NCBI GenBank assembly: GCA_029747015.1
Contig: JAKOGI010003146.1
Coordinates: 1-64,000 of the forward strand
Length of the DNA stretch: 64,000 nucleotides
Source of the DNA: Carnegiea gigantea
Taxonomy: Eukaryota > Streptophyta > Magnoliopsida > Caryophyllales > Cactaceae
Direction: 5' to 3'
Shown one piece after another: positions 35,655 to 47,479 of the stretch; the first letter of the stretch is position 1, and each line of letters begins with the position of its first letter. The position numbers were made by a program, and so were the translations under genes. Below the pieces are notes generated by a model that saw only the letters and a program-made list of their open reading frames with translations, did no database searches and was not told the origin of the DNA.

Positions 35655-36614
35655 ATGCCTCTTCGACGCGAGCTAACACCAGAACCAACTACCATGGAGA
35701 TGATATGCCAGTTTAATAAGCTTAAACCTCCTAAGTTTGAAGGTGGAACTGACCCTATGGTATATGAGGAGTGGCTCAGGAGAATAGAAAACTTATTTGA
35801 AATCATGGAGTGTTCTGAGGGATTTAAGGTGCATCTGGCCACCTATCAATTCGAAAAAGAAGCTGAATTCTGGTGGGGAACAGTAAAACCTAGAGCGGGT
35901 GAACCCGCATTAACCTGGAGCCAATTGAAAACTTTGATGGACGCTCAATATTACTCTCATGACGTAAGGAGAACTAAGGAACGAGAGTTCTTATGCCTAA
36001 AGCAAGAAGAAATGAGCGTAACAGAGTATGCAGTGAGGTTCAACGAACTAAGTCACTTTGCACCTAACCAAGTGGCCATCGAAGAATTGAGGATGGACCA
36101 ATTCGAACAAGGATTGAAGGGGGAAATAAAGCAAATAATAGCGGGTTATGCCTATACCAGCTTTCAAGAAATGTACCAAAGAGCTGTGAAAATAGCCCGC
36201 ATCATAAGCGAAACCGAGATTGAGGATAGAGGAAAGGGTCAAGTAAAGGAGAAATTTGGCCCCGGAGGATCCAATTCTCAGGGAGGCATAAGCTTCAGGA
36301 GGGTTAAATATAGGATGAAACAGGACAAAGGAAAGCAAGTCACCCAAGTGAAACTAAGGAAAACATGTGACCAGTGTAGACGGCAACACCCTGGCCCTTG
36401 CAGACGCCGTGCGGGCCCATGTTTTGGATGTGGTGGTATGGGTCACAAAGTCTCAAATTGCCCAAAGGCTACATGGAATAGTCGGGGTCACTCTCAGAGA
36501 TCCGGAACGGGAATCAAGCTTGCAACACAACGAGATCGCCTAACCATTGGTTCTTCCTCAGGGGACAGTATGAACAACCAGGAACCACAAACTGGCAGTC
36601 GCACGCTTAGCTAG
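35655..36614 (+). CDS. Gag polyprotein, copy 2
   Basis: 319 codons, open, nearly identical to copy 1. It has the same capsid-type domain and zinc region (C238, C241, C256, C259, H264, C269), here with Gly-Gly after C259. Differences from copy 1 are scattered single substitutions (for example near residues 153-156 and 203-212). The absence of stops in two copies, while the third has several, suggests this family was active recently or that the copies are young. Confidence 0.92.
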   Translation: MPLRRELTPEPTTMEMICQFNKLKPPKFEGGTDPMVYEEWLRRIENLFEIMECSEGFKVHLATYQFEKEAEFWWGTVKPRAGEPALTWSQLKTLMDAQYYSHDVRRTKEREFLCLKQEEMSVTEYAVRFNELSHFAPNQVAIEELRMDQFEQGLKGEIKQIIAGYAYTSFQEMYQRAVKIARIISETEIEDRGKGQVKEKFGPGGSNSQGGISFRRVKYRMKQDKGKQVTQVKLRKTCDQCRRQHPGPCRRRAGPCFGCGGMGHKVSNCPKATWNSRGHSQRSGTGIKLATQRDRLTIGSSSGDSMNNQEPQTGSRTLS

Positions 36615-37012
36615 AAGGAAAAGAGACTTGGGAACCTGCCAAAACAAAGACAGGCATTCTCTTGATAACCACCTTTATGCCTCCATCCCGTCATTCTAGT
36701 ATTGCTCCCCCACTTGTCACTCTTGAATTGCAAAGGAACTTGTTAGTAAACTTCATGAGATGTGTATGCAACATTTCATTACCTCTTCCCTAAAGCTATC
36801 TGCCATACAGATCATGCTTGTAGCGATTGAGTTGTCCTAGTGTAAGGGAGAATACTCCCTGATGATTGGGTTCGAATAGAAATCCAAGGATAGGATGCTA
36901 TGGTGAAGGCAGAATGAATAGCCGAGCATAAAGCGACTTGGATTGTGAAAGCGGTACGGATGAAGCACACCCATTAATTCCTCCAAGAAAACAATTTCAA
37001 GGATGAAATTCC
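36615..37012. other. Internal 2 region after gag
   Basis: Same non-coding segment as after gag copy 1. No enzyme domain is present. Confidence 0.7.
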
Positions 37013-37027
37013 TTTAAGGGGGGAGAG
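37013..37027 (+). promoter_or_regulatory. Polypurine tract before LTR3
   Basis: TTTAAGGGGGGAGAG immediately before LTR3. Confidence 0.85.
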
Positions 37028-39501
37028 TGTAAGGCCCGCGCACTTTATATTTCGTCGAGTCGTTCGTGATGCCTTTTTACGTTATAAAAACCACATTTTT
37101 ATTAGCGACATGTGCGAAAATTATTTTCTAAATGCGTATGTCAATATTAATTTATTAAAAAGGATGTAATTGTCATTGTTATTATCATTATTCATATTAT
37201 TAGTAATTTTGAAAACCTTTCGATGATTTTAATAAGTGTTATTGACGATTATTAACGAGTACTAAATCGAGTAGGAACCCGAATACGATTAAGTTATCAA
37301 CTTGAGGAGTAGTTCGATGTTTATTAAATTGAACTTGACTGTATTTGGGAACGAGTAATTGGTGAAGGATTATATTATCGATTTGGGTTTAGAATTCGGG
37401 TTACGAATTAGATTAGCGGTAGCAGAAACGATTCAGCTTGGACCAAATAAATAAAAGAGAGTGGGAGGGGCATTTTAGTCTTTGCGCCTGACCCCCTGTT
37501 TTCTCCCTCACCTACCTGCGACCCCCCCACGACAGATACTCTCTCTCCTTTCTCTCACGTTGCTGCTCTTCTTCTACCTCCTCCTCTCCTCTTCCATTAA
37601 TCTTATTCCCAAGCTCAAAGCCCAGCAAATTTTCGCCCCACACAGCCTCAAATTCGACCCATTCGACCTCCCCCACGAGTTAGCCACTGTTGGGCGCGAT
37701 TTTGGTCAGAATTTCGAGCAAACCTAGCAAGTTTTGGCGGGTCTGGGCGACGAATCGGGGCTTGGACGAGTACCCAAGGTATGCCCACGCAATTCACGTC
37801 TTAGTTGCTTCAATCTTCTATGAATTAGAGTAGAATTCGCGATTTTCAATCAACCAATTCAATCTCAATCAGTAAGTGAATTTGGGGTCGATTTTAGGGT
37901 TCGAATTTCTGGGATTTGGGCGTGAATCGGCCCTCTTTGAGCGTGGGTATGCAAGGGGCGAAGGATTAGAGTTGCTCAAGCCTCTAAGATCGAGCCACAG
38001 CCGTGAATCGAGCCTCTAGCTTGGGTTCAAGGTGAGGGTTCTCTTCCTCCTAAATTATTAGTAATTTCAAAAGATTTTAACGAATATAGTTAGTTCATGT
38101 TTGAGTTGGGTTAGATGTCAGTAATTGGAGGAATTGGGACTAAAATTGAGAATTTAGTGCTGATTTTTGGGTATTTCAATGGCTGAATGTTGTTGCATGA
38201 GCAATAATTAAATTGGGGTGAACATTGGCATGTCATGATTAGGTTGTTCTTTTGAGGAATTATGTTCTGCCTGAATATCATCAATTATGTCATTAAGAGT
38301 GCCTAGTAAGTTATTTTGGGGTTAATCGAATGTCAGCTAAAATGAATAAATGGAGTCAAGACATGATAAACTTGAAACATAAACTGTTCGGTTACTCGTT
38401 GAGCGATTCCTAGAGCTTTAAGTTTTGCTACATTGGTTTGGTTAATTTAGATGTTCAAGTTATTCGAGTAATTATAAACGAATATCATGCTCACAGGTAT
38501 CGATTCACGAATTAGTCGAAGCTCTAAGTTATTTGAATGTTCATATATGAGTTTCTTGCTTAGAAATATCAATTTATGAATTAGTTGAAGCTGTAAGTTA
38601 TTTAAACGATTACATATGATGCCATGCTTGTGGATATTAATTTATGAAATAGTTATTTGAATTGTCGTGATATTGAACCAAGCTTGGCAGTTGGATGGAC
38701 TTGCGGTGAAACTGATGATTGATTCGAGGACTTTTATGGTCAGTGCTGTGCGAGGAGGGAGATAGGGTTGTGAATGTCGTAATCGTGTGGATTGCGAGGC
38801 CATGTGTGGCTTAATGAGTTGTGATATGAAGTGTACGAATGTGCTATGTGTAAACTCCTCTCCCCCTCAATACGCTATGTGGCAAATTCTTTCTAAAAGT
38901 TAGTACCTCTTTAAAAGAGAAAAGGACCACTTAGAAAGCTTGTTTTTGTGATTTCGAACGCTTTTAAGTGCCTACCAAATACCTGTTATTTGATTAAGAT
39001 GTTTGTGGCCTAAAAGAGATCCTAAATCATCGAACTATTCAGTTAGTGACTCGACTAAATAATCGATAGGTATAGGAACTTTAAAAGTGAACTAAAAGTG
39101 AGTTTGAAAATGTTTAAAGCATTGGTTTGTTATGACTTATCCTCGTATTTAAAAGAATTTAAAGGACTTAAAAAGGGTCATTTCAAAGCTAATTATGGGT
39201 TTAGCTAATTGTATGCTACTTACTTATTTAAATTTCTATTAAGTTTTGAGTTACAAGTCAATAACTTCATCCTGTTTAAGAAACGTTTATGTTGAAAGTT
39301 TACAAGGAAATCTCGTTATCGTATAAACGAGCCAAATGCTTACAGTTTTCGAACAGTAGTAAGTTGGAACGTTTCAAGCCTTTAGTTTACTTACACACCA
39401 TCCTTTGAGGCAAAAAGGGGATTGGAACGAGTTATAAAAAGGCAATTGAGAATTTTATTACGAATCTAGTTTGAATTAAACGCTAACTAAGTACTTTAAG
39501 C

Positions 39502-40040
39502 TTCAAATGGGTTTCGTTTTATGAATTAACACGTATTACGTTTAAAAGAAGCTTTTAAGCTAAAAAGTGAAGTCGTTTTTATAATTTAGCAACCCTATTA
39601 CGCTTATGCCAAGCTTTCAAGTTAGAAACAAAGTCGTTTTATGATTAGGCAACCTTGTTACATTTATAAAAAGCCTTTTAGTTAAAAACGAAGTCGTTTT
39701 ATGATTTAGCAAACCTAATATGTTTAAATGCAGCTTTCAAGATGAAAGCGAAGTCACTTTACGATTTAGCAAGCGTGTGAAGTTTAAAAGAAACTTTTAA
39801 GCTCAAAGTGAAGTCGCTTTAAGTATTAACCAGCTTATTGCCTTTATAAGAAACTTTAGATCTAAGCGGAAGTCGTTTTACGATTTAGTAAACTTAATAC
39901 GTTATACGCAACTTTCAAGCTGAAAACGAAATCGTTTTACGATTTAGTAAACATTTTACGCTCGTAAGAAGTTTTTAAATTGTTAACGAAGTTTATTTAC
40001 GTATTAGCAACTTATTACAATTACAAGAAGTTTTTAAGCC
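39502..40040 (+). repeat. 60-bp minisatellite in LTR3, about 9 units
   Basis: One unit fewer than in LTR2, otherwise collinear. Copy-number change by slippage or unequal exchange is the likely cause. Confidence 0.85.
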
Positions 40041-40184
40041 AAAAACGAATGAACTCTAAACATTTTGAAAGGTTATGGTCGTTTTATTTAAAAGTAAGAT
40101 TTCAGCAAAGTAAGCATTTGAAGAAAAGAAATGTAATACGATTTTAAAGCCTAAGAAAGTGCTAGGTAAGTGGCCAGACCTTCA

Positions 40185-40395
40185 GGGTGGGAACTGGACA
40201 CAAAGATGGCGTGAGTTGCTTTCCCCTAAGGTAATGTTGGGGGTTGGACGCAAAGATGGCGTGAGTTGTTCTCGGGAGCTGGACTCAAGATATGATTATC
40301 TTGGAGTGAGCTGTTCCCTAATGTGTGACGCGTAAGAAAACCTTAAGGGGGACTGGACTCAGGATATGATTATCCTGGTGTGAGCTGCTGCCCCA
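40185..40395 (+). repeat. 36-48 bp subrepeats in LTR3
   Basis: Counterpart of 33100-33315, with the same four imperfect units. Confidence 0.75.
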
Positions 40396-41825
40396 CAGAG
40401 GACAGTATCAAGGTTAGAGTTGCTCTACTAAGACGCGTTTTGGCCAAAAGTTAAGGACGTATACCCCGGGGATAACGTAGATTAAGAGTGATGATTTCAC
40501 TTAAGAGCGGTTTTGACCTCCCTAGTCAGCACAATAAGATGTTTTTATGTTATATGTAAGTTCCTGATAAAAAGAAGATTTGGCTTTTTCTAAGCAGTTC
40601 AGAAAAGGAAAAGAAGTTCTTTTAAAGGGATACGGGCCTCAAGAGGCCAAGTAAAGCATGTTTTTTAAGAAAAGAAGAAAGCTTTCAAATGTACCTGACT
40701 TGCATATATTCTACGAATGTGTTCTGAATATAGTCTAAATGAGATTTCAAATGAAGTATAATTACATCCTAGTAATGTGTCGTACATTCAAGCTTTTTAA
40801 TATGCATATTCAATGAAGGAATGTTTCTCCCCAAATCTTCTTACCAGTTTAGATGCTTCGAGAACTTTTAAAAAGAATTATAAGCATAAAAGGAGTTTGT
40901 GCGGATTATAAACCATTCTTGGTATTTATCATGAGTCACCATGTTTTCAAAAGCGAGTTTGAAGGCCTTTATATTCGATCCTTGTTGCATACTTGGTTAT
41001 GTGCCTGAACGCCTGCTAGTAGAGAAGTCTGGTCGATGAGGGCCTAGAATCGAGTTGAATGGTTAGGATGAAGTCTTAATGGGGGTTATCTTTCCTTGGG
41101 GATTATGATTGCCTAATATGATAGTAAAGTACGAATGCTTGATATGTGGCTATTATTAGTATTATTGCCTGTAATTGTTTTAGTTGTAAGGAGTAGGGGA
41201 ATTCTCACTGAGCGTGTGGTTGCTCACGCCAATACTCTTTCCCCTTTTTCCCCCAGACTTTTGTTATGATAGGTGGAAGTCAAGCTGCTTATGCTAAGTT
41301 GGAGTTTACCCCGCTTGAAATGGAGTTATGTGTGCCATATAGATGTAGGTTCATATGCTTAGCGATGTGATGTAATGTATTCCTAATTTGTGAAGGTTGT
41401 AAACTTAGTTTCTAGCTCATATAACGCATATCGTTCATGAGTCGCTCTGTGTGGCCTTATGAGCCAGCCATCTAGACAGTTAGACGTCTTTTGGTTAAAG
41501 TTAGTTATGTTTTGGGATGTAAACCCCAATACTCCGGTTGTGTGAACCGTTGAGTTGTATCTTCCATTTCCTCTTTATTCATGCATTAATCTGGTTGGTG
41601 TACTCCGAGCGAGTGGCTCGTTGAGTTATGAACTCCGGCGTGTGGCCGTTGAGCTTCCTTCAAATGATTTACGCTTCCGTTAAATTGCAGGGATTTATTG
41701 TGAGGCTTATAGCCTGGGAACGGTTAGTTTTTAGGGGAAACTCTGCCCGTTTCGTCCCAGAATTTAGGTAGAAAATTAAGAAAACGTAACGCTTTCGGCC
41801 TTAGGGGCTAGGGGTGTTACATTGA

Positions 41826-41837
41826 TGGTATCAGCGC
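41826..41837 (+). promoter_or_regulatory. Primer-binding site, internal 3 (mutated)
   Basis: TGGTATCAGCGC, one mismatch from the primer site of the other two internals. Confidence 0.85.
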
Positions 41838-42156
41838 AAAGGTCCTGCGACCATAGGCCGCGACCTGAGTTTTGCGTCCATGTAGTCGTCTAGGAACACT
41901 TTGTGACTATGTGACATATGCTTCTTGTATGTGCAAATGTGAGTTTTATGTTAATGTTAGTGCGATTAGCTAGTTAGGCGCGGCTTGGGTGAGCCCCTTA
42001 ACCGAGTGAATCATTCCTTAGCCATACATAAACACTCTCGCCATTTGCAAATCATTCCTTAGCCAAGGAATCATACCCTATTGGCCTAGAGAGATCGCAA
42101 GTTAACCTTTCGTTGAAAAATAGAACTAAGTAATTCCTTGTGTGAATATGTGACAG

Positions 42157-43029
42157 ATGCCTCCTCGACGCGAGCTAACACCAGAACCAACTACCATGGA
42201 GATGATATGCCAGTTTAATAAGCTTAAACCTCCTAAGTTTGAGGGTGGAACTGACCCTATGGTATATGAGGAGTGGCTCAGGAGAATATAAAACTTATTT
42301 GAAATCATGGAGTGTTCTGAGGGATTTAAGGTGCATCTGGCTACCTATCAATTCGAAAAAGAAGCTGAATTCTGGTGGGGAACAGTAAAACCTAGAGCGG
42401 GTGAACCCGCGTTAACCTAGAGCCAATTGAAAACCTTGATGGACGCTCAATATTACTCTCAGGACGTAAGGAGAACTAAGGAACGAGAGTTCTTATGCCT
42501 AAAGCAAGGAGAAATGAGCGTAACAGAGTATGCAGCCAGGTTCAACGAACTAAGTCGCTTTGCACCTAACCAAGTGGCCATCGAAGAATTGAGGATGGAC
42601 CACTTCGAACAAGGATTGAAGGGGGAAATAAAGCAAATAATAGCGGGTTATGCCTATACCAGCTTTCAAGAAATGTACCAAAGAGCTGTGAAAATAGCCC
42701 GCATCATAAGCGAAACCGAGATTGAGGATAGAGGGAAGGGTCACGTAAAGGAGAAATTTGGCCTCGGAGGATCCAATTCTCAAGGAGGCATAAGATTCAG
42801 GAGGGTTAAATATAGGATGAAACAGGATAAAGGAAAGTAAGTCACCCAAGTGAAACTAAGGAAAACATGTGACCAGTGTGGATGGCAACACCCTGGCCCT
42901 TGCATACGCCGTGCGGGCCCATGTTTTGGATGTGGTGGTATGGGTCACAAAGTCGCAAGTTGCCCAAAGGCTACATGGAATAGTCGGGGTCACTCTCAGA
43001 GATCCGGAACAGGAATCAAGCTTGCGACA
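42157..43029 (+). pseudogene. Gag copy 3, truncated with stops
   Basis: Same start context as copies 1 and 2. In-frame stops at 42289-42291 (TAA), 42418-42420 (TAG) and 42838-42840 (TAA). The zinc region remains readable (C-F-G-C-G-G-M-G-H) but one basic-region Arg codon is changed. Similarity to the other gags ends at 43029, where virus copy B begins. The leader before this gag is shorter by about 575 bp, with a small rearrangement at about 42011-42030. Confidence 0.9.
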
Positions 43030-43680
43030 ACTTTAAGAGTTTCTTTTGTGAATTTGAAAAATATTATTATGAGCTTTATGATTCTACAGAAAATCAAGAA
43101 AGTTATATCCAATTATTATTGAATAAATTTCCTAACCCTCGGAATAAATATTTCTCCGAGAAATTTGAACCATTTGCTAGATAACCTAATGTCTTTAGAT
43201 CTGTAGCCGTAGTACAATCTTAATAAATAGAGAGATAAAGCAACTCTGTTTACAAGAAAACAAAAGAAGATACATCAAAGAAATAACTCTGCGTTGTAAA
43301 GATGTTAAAGAACAGGGATAGTATGGCTGTGAAAACTATCCTAATTGTAGACTAAGAAGAAAAAGGACTCCAAAGAAAAATATAAAGAAAAACTCACAAA
43401 GACAGATACCGAAAGGAAAATCTTCTAGAAGGAAAAGTTCAAAACCAAAGAGAAGAAAAATTGAAAAAACAAAAACTGAAAATCTATTAACAAACCACAC
43501 AAGAGTAGCAAGCATTTTAGACATGAGAACTTAATGTAAGAAAGTTTTAATCCACAAAATAGATATTATAAAAGAAGGAAAAAAAAACCAACTTCTTATC
43601 AATGCTAGAATTGTGGCAAAATAGGACATGAATCTATCGATTGTAATAAAAGAAAAGATAATATAGTAAAACTCTTCTGA
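43030..43680 (+). pseudogene. Coat protein 3' part (copy B)
   Basis: A short open stretch (to about 43180) reads as the capsid end, followed by a strongly basic Lys-rich region with many stops. A zinc knuckle at 43603-43644 follows. The residue after its first Cys is a TAG stop where caulimovirids have Trp (C-x-N-C-G-K-I-G-H). The rest of the knuckle is intact. Confidence 0.8.
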
Positions 43681-43686
43681 GAAGAG

Positions 43687-44400
43687 TTGCAAGAGATTCA
43701 AGATGATCTTTACCCCATTAACTCTAATATATATCAAACTATCTCAAGTTGTTATGAATCTATTAGTTCAGAAGTCACTACGGATACCTTTAAAACAGAA
43801 TGCTATTTAGATACGAAGATGAGTACTGAAGAAACGGATATAATAGATCAACAAGAGCAAGAAAATAACGAAAACTATACAGGTGTAATTACTTTCAACC
43901 AAAAACCATATGCAAAAATAGTAGCAACAGATTTATCTCTAAAAGATCCAAGAAACTTTATGAGAAAATTAGATGATTTTCTAATAAGAAAACTAATATG
44001 ATATTTCAAACTGTATACTACGGAGCAACCAGTTAAAGTCCAACACTTACAAGGAAATATTAGATTAAGATTGATGGCCCAAGATGTAATTGAAAAATTC
44101 TTAGTTGAAATTCCCTCAAAAGACAGAGATTTAATCAAACATGTGCATCTATAAGGAATACAAATCGCTATAAAAGCATGTCTTAAGGAAGGCATTAACT
44201 TATCCATCATTTTATCTCTACATGATCTAAGATTTAAAAATATTCAAAATAGTCATGTCGGAACTTTACATGGAAACTTGATTTATAAAAAATTAATCTT
44301 TGAATGTTATCCAAATTACTCAGTCACTTTACGAAATAAAAATATTGAAGATACTCTCAATCTATAGTTTAAACTATTAACAGATATATGATTATAACTA
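43687..44400 (+). pseudogene. Movement protein-like region (copy B)
   Basis: An open acidic N-terminal part (43687-43998) is followed in frame, after a TGA, by a beta-rich core. The core contains H-V-H-L, I-Q-I-A-I-K, an L-H-D-L-R-F segment and F-E-C-Y-P-N-Y, consistent with the 30K-type movement protein of caulimovirids. Stops occur at about 43999 and 44152 and in the tail. It would move virus through plasmodesmata. It differs from the copy A region. Confidence 0.7.
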
Positions 44401-44584
44401 GGAAACGATGCATTATCTTTTTACTATAGAGGATTATATTTTTTTTTCTAACACTAATTTTCCAATAAAAGAAGTAAAACAGACGGGAAAAATAACTGTC
44501 GACGTGATCTTTTCAACAATAAACACCATTATATCACCTACAATGTAAGAAGCAGGGTTACCTGCATTAACAGACTTCCAATTA

Positions 44585-45118
44585 GTGGAAGAAGATAAAG
44601 CATCAAGTAGTTACGAAGCACCTAGACTCCCTTATACAGAAAAAGGAATGCGAATTGCTAATCAACCAATTCTACCAAGAAGCTTTAGCACAACAAGAAT
44701 ACCTAGATTTCAACCCAAATGCATAATAATTGCAAACACCAATAATAGAACTTACAAAATAAGGTTATAATACTTTAATGGACAAAATTGGATAGAAAAC
44801 AAAATCTTCATAGATATAGGGGCATCCCAATGTCATTGTATGCCTCTACCTATAGCAATTTTGTCAGCTCCAGAATAGAATTTTGTTACATGTGATGGTC
44901 AAAGATCTACTTTAAATCAAAAATCCAAAATTATGATGAGAACTCCCCATTCTATCTTATTAGAATTTGATTGCTACATCGACCACTCTATCAACAATGA
45001 ATTTTATCACATTCCATTAGGAATGAATTTCCTTGACCACTTCATAAATTATGAGATAGGACCAGCTCAAATAACATTAATTGACAAACAAAATACAATC
45101 ATCCTTGAAAGAATATGA
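44585..45118 (+). pseudogene. First protease-like domain (copy B)
   Basis: Frame with stops near 44768 and 44876. It has the outline of a retroviral aspartic protease: an active-site-like I-D-I-G-A-S (usual D-T-G-A) at about 44814-44831, then a glycine-turn segment G-M-N-F-L-D-H-F about 75 residues on. Asp and Gly are kept but Thr is Ile. It ends with TGA overlapping the next ATG (ATGA, 45115-45118). Confidence 0.6.
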
Positions 45119-45657
45119 AACAACTTCATTTTCCTATTCTTATCTATATTGATGCAACTATAAAAGAATTAGATATTACCACAACAACCTTAATAGATAC
45201 TGAATCAGAACAAGACTTTTTATTACCTAAATGGGAAAAGCTCCCATCTGATCAAAAAATCAAAATCAAAGGTGTTCACCCAACATTTACCTATTCAGAA
45301 CTCATACAAAATAACGTTTCCATCATATTAGGAAATAAAATTGTTAATATTCCTTTGGTATTACAATACAACTTTCGATATGATATTCTGTTAGGAAATG
45401 ATTTCCTTAAACAATTTGTAAAATTTACACAAACTCCCTATACAGTATATCTAACTACAAAATGTAGACATACTTTGAAGATACCCACATTAAAACAACC
45501 CTATGGAATGCACGTGAAGCATAGTGGACATGGTTATGAGCAAATCTCGCTGCAAATGCAAATACAAAAACCTACTTTTACAGTTAACGTAATCCAAAAA
45601 GAAGATTTATTGACTAAGCCAAAACAAATTTGCTCAGAAAATTTGTTACAATTCTAG
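45115..45657 (+). pseudogene. Second protease-like domain, start of the RT polyprotein (copy B)
   Basis: 180 open codons. The ATG overlaps the stop of the preceding frame (ATGA), as in reinitiating plant viral ORFs. It contains L-I-D-T-E-S (a protease D-T-G with Gly replaced by Glu), and about 70 residues later D-I-L-L-G-N-D-F-L-K-Q-F, the usual C-terminal turn. By position before RT this is the normal caulimovirid protease. The active-site Gly to Glu change would inactivate it. Confidence 0.75.
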
Positions 45658-46976
45658 AAACCAGAGCATCCCAGAGCTAAATTGAACTAACCCAAGAAAT
45701 CTATATCAAAGAAAAACCAATGTTACACTCTGAAGAAGACATTAAGGAGTTCTCAACATAAATTAAAGAATTTTTAGAAAAAAGATTAATTACCTTCTAA
45801 CAGAGCCTACTCTTCACCCGCCTTTACAGTAATGAACGAAGCAGAACGAAGAAGAGGAATAGCTGGGATGGTAATAAAGTATAAGAAACTAGATCAATTT
45901 ACCAAAACAGATAACTATTTCCTGCCACTAAAGAAGTTTTGATTAATCTAGTTAAAAACAAAAAGTATATCTCAAAGTTTGACTATAAATCAGGATTTTG
46001 GCATATCAAAATGGAAGAACAAGCATCAAATATACAGACTTTAGCACACCTCAAGGATTCTATGAATGGATTGTCATGTCATTCGGATTAAAAAATGCAC
46101 CAAGAATATTTCAAGGAAGAATGGACATTGCTTTCAAACATTTGAACAATTTTCCTGTTGTATATGTAGATGATATCCTAATAAGTTCTAACACTCTTGA
46201 AGAACATAGGAAACACCTTAACATATTTATTGAAATAGCTATTAAAGAAGGCATCTGCCATAGTGAAAAGAAAGTCGTCATAGAAAAGGAAAAAATTAAA
46301 TTTTTAGGTTTTCAAGTCGGAACGAATGGAATAAGCCTACAACCTCACATCTTAAGAAAAATTAATGAATACCCTGATCAACTTAGAACTAAAAAACAAA
46401 TTCAAGGGTTTTTAGGATTGATAAACTATGCCAACTCATATACTCCCGACTTAGCAAAAAAGAAGAAAGACTCGCAAAGTTTGCTTCGTAAAAATAACAC
46501 CCTTGGATGGACAGATAAACATATTGAAATTGTTAAATAGCTAAACGGAGAATGTTTGCAGCTACCAAGTTTAAGACTAATAGAACTAGAAGATAACTTA
46601 ATTCTTCAAACAAATGCATCCGACACCACTTGGGCAGCAGTTTTGAAAACAGAATTAAATGAAATTTGTGGTTATCACAGGGGAATGTTTTTAGAATGAG
46701 AAGAGAATTATGACACTATGGAAAAAGAACTTTGAGCTATCATTAGAGGAATTATTAAATGGAGACTCTTTTTATTACCGAAACCATTTAAGGTTTTAAC
46801 TGGTAATCAACGAGCTACTACTTTTGTTAAGTAAGCCTTAGACAATGAACCTCACATGTGAAAATTACGTAGATGGCAATTATTTTTATTACAGTTTAGT
46901 GCTACTTATGAGCATGTTGCAAGAAAAAATAACTTTGTTGCAGATTATCTGACTCGAGAGAATGAATTCGGAAGAT
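45658..46976 (+). pseudogene. Reverse transcriptase-RNase H (copy B)
   Basis: RT fingers are readable from about 45800, with one frameshift near 45995. The 45998-46537 frame carries the palm motif with catalytic YVDD (46163-46174) and the thumb. RNase H follows after a TAG, with T-N-A-S-D where the family has T-D-A-S (first catalytic Asp replaced by Asn), an M-E-K-E-L segment, and A-D-Y-L-T-R-E near the end. The frame ends at 46976. Several stops. Inactive. Confidence 0.85.
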
Positions 46977-47216
46977 AAAGGAAAAGCTCCCATGGAACAT
47001 ATGGACAACGAACAATTGCTAAAGGACTTTGAAGACATTATGATCAACATCAACAAATACTATGAAACTGTGAATGAAAAAATTGAACTCTTTGAGAAAA
47101 CAGTTGTTGATCTTAGAGCTGATCTTGGAAAAGCTTGTGTAATCAGAACTCATTTCTATCGAACTATTAAAAAGTTCAAAGAAAACTATTCCAAGAAGAA
47201 CTGTAAAAAATCCTGA
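46962..47216 (+). pseudogene. Small coiled-coil ORF after RT (copy B)
   Basis: 84 codons, open. The start lies inside the last codons of the RT frame (overlap of about 15 nt). The product is Glu/Lys-rich with heptad-like spacing and no known motif. Caulimovirids often carry a small overlapping ORF here. The function is unknown. I list it as part of a dead provirus although this frame itself has no break. Confidence 0.55.
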
Positions 47217-47479
47217 ACTGAACTTTCTGAATATCTTTTCGTCCTAAAACTAGCCAGGGAAACGCTTTAAACCCCCTCTCTGAAAAGGAAAAAGAGAAGC
47301 ATGAATTGAAGCCTAAATTATTAGCCCAAAGACCAATTATTGAACATGCTGGCATCAGAACTATTACGAGGTAACCATGCTTGCCTACCTGAAAATTTCT
47401 GAACTTGCTGAACTCTATTATAATCCAAGGGATTCTTTGTTTCCCAAGGTTCTTACTTTTAATAAAGCAAGCTCTCAAC

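Larger units (their letters stand above)
37028..41821 (+). repeat. Gypsy LTR3, 4794 bp
   Basis: Same ends. It has the 290-bp block like LTR2 but about one 60-bp unit fewer in the minisatellite (junction near 39575). Confidence 0.93.
23031..43029 (+). mobile_element. Tandem three-LTR array of a Gag-only Ty3-gypsy element (TR-GAG type)
   Basis: LTR1 23031-27597, internal 1, LTR2 29884-34742, internal 2, LTR3 37028-41821, internal 3 truncated at 43029. Each internal region starts with a tRNA-Met primer site. The first two end with a polypurine tract. Only gag is present; no protease, RT, RNase H or integrase is found in the 2.3 kb internals. Known TR-GAG elements have this structure and need enzymes from a related full element in trans. 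The zinc region suggests a chromovirus-related gag. Confidence 0.9.
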
